Origin: Nitrososphaera sp.
GTDB lineage: Archaea > Thermoproteota > Nitrososphaeria > Nitrososphaerales > Nitrososphaeraceae
NCBI RefSeq assembly: GCF_013388945.1
Contig: NZ_JACAEH010000021.1
Location: 95,309-159,308, forward strand
DNA length: 64,000 nt
Reading direction: 5' to 3'
Positions within the stretch are counted from its first letter, which is position 1. Every line of letters starts with the position of its first letter. The position numbers and the translations under genes were made by a program. The notes under the pieces were generated by a model, which worked only from the letters and a program-made list of their open reading frames with translations, did not search any database and was not told the DNA's origin. Positions 63,441 to 64,000 of the stretch are shown here, piece by piece.

Positions 63441-64000
63441 ATGGTTTGGCTAAGACGTACGACACACTACCTCTTCATGGTGGTGGTGGCAGTCAACGGA
63501 ACACTGCTGACCATCAACACAGGAGACTACCTGTTCTACACAGACTGGATGTGGACATCCTTCGTGGTATTCTCAGTCGGCCAATCTACGATGCTTTTGG
63601 TCGGTGCGATATACTACATGCTGTTCACAGGCGTACCAGGAACGGCCACGTACTATGCAACCATCATAACCATCTACACGTGGGTTGCAAAGGGCGCGTG
63701 GTTTGCGCTGGGCTACCCATACGACTTCATCGTATCGCCTGTGTGGATACCATCCGCGATGCTGTTGGACCTCACGTACTGGGCGACAAGACGCAACAAG
63801 CACGCTGCCATACTCATTGGCGGTTCGCTGGTTGGCCTATCCTTCCCGCTGTTCAACATGGTCAACCTGCTACTGGTGCGCGACCCGCTTGAGGTAGCCT
63901 TCAAGTATCCGAGACCGACGCTGCCAGCGTACATGACGCCTATAGAGCCCCAGGTAGGTAAGTTCTACAACTCGCCTGTCGCTCTGGGATCTGGAGCTGG
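63441..64000 (+). CDS. amoA: Ammonia monooxygenase subunit A (partial, truncated by window end)
   Basis: MVWLRRTTHYLFMVVVAVNGTLLTINTGDYLFYTDWMWTSFVVFSVGQSTMLLVGAIYYMLFTGVPGTATYYATIITIYTWVAKGAWFALGYPYDFIVSPVWIPSAMLLDLTYWATRRNKHAAILIGGSLVGLSFPLFNMVNLLLVRDPLEVAFKYPRPTLPAYMTPIEPQVGKFYNSPVALGSGAG matches archaeal AmoA. Confidence 0.98.
   Translation, partial: MVWLRRTTHYLFMVVVAVNGTLLTINTGDYLFYTDWMWTSFVVFSVGQSTMLLVGAIYYMLFTGVPGTATYYATIITIYTWVAKGAWFALGYPYDFIVSPVWIPSAMLLDLTYWATRRNKHAAILIGGSLVGLSFPLFNMVNLLLVRDPLEVAFKYPRPTLPAYMTPIEPQVGKFYNSPVALGSGA

Noticed and set aside
63392-63892. 166-aa ORF listed at the amoA position
   Set aside because: Different frame from amoA; the real gene is the open frame from 63441 that runs off the window
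1-64000. CRISPR arrays, IS elements, integrases or prophage
   Set aside because: No regularly spaced repeats, no transposase/integrase motifs, and housekeeping gene order throughout

Overview
This window is a high-GC, gene-dense chromosome segment from an ammonia-oxidising archaeon (Thaumarchaeota/Nitrososphaeria, probably Nitrososphaera-like). The right edge cuts through amoA, which starts at 63441, runs off the window and is absent from the ORF track. Other recognisable content: a complete 11-gene complex I cluster (nuoABCDHIJKMLN), an archaeal CoA-biosynthesis operon (pantoate kinase, phosphopantothenate synthetase, panB, coaBC), a mevalonate kinase/MEMO/rpsB/enolase/rpoN cluster, an ADP-forming acyl-CoA synthetase, gdhA, lhr, TFB, hjc, tatA, polyprenyl synthase, geranylgeranyl-reductase-like protein, cupredoxins, and five tRNA genes (Val, Lys with a probable intron, Leu, Glu, and a CAT-anticodon tRNA). 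I found no CRISPR array, transposase or prophage. The strongest unexplained signals are regulatory and small-ORF scale. (1) A 12-bp motif TGCA[C/G]TGTACAC lies exactly 6 nt upstream of TATA-like boxes in four promoters around and including amoA. (2) A palindrome GTAACAAAGTTAC occurs exactly three times in about 1 kb around a winged-helix gene. (3) A 28-bp DtxR-box-like palindrome overlaps the promoter of an ArsR-like regulator beside a putative metal-handling cluster. (4) A 28-codon in-frame extension follows the phosphopantothenate synthetase stop and ends in a GTGA overlap with panB. (5) Several microprotein ORFs, including a 9-Cys/46-aa and a CxCxCH/CxxC 42-aa ORF, are missing from the ORF track. 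All calls come from reading sequence; no database search was run.
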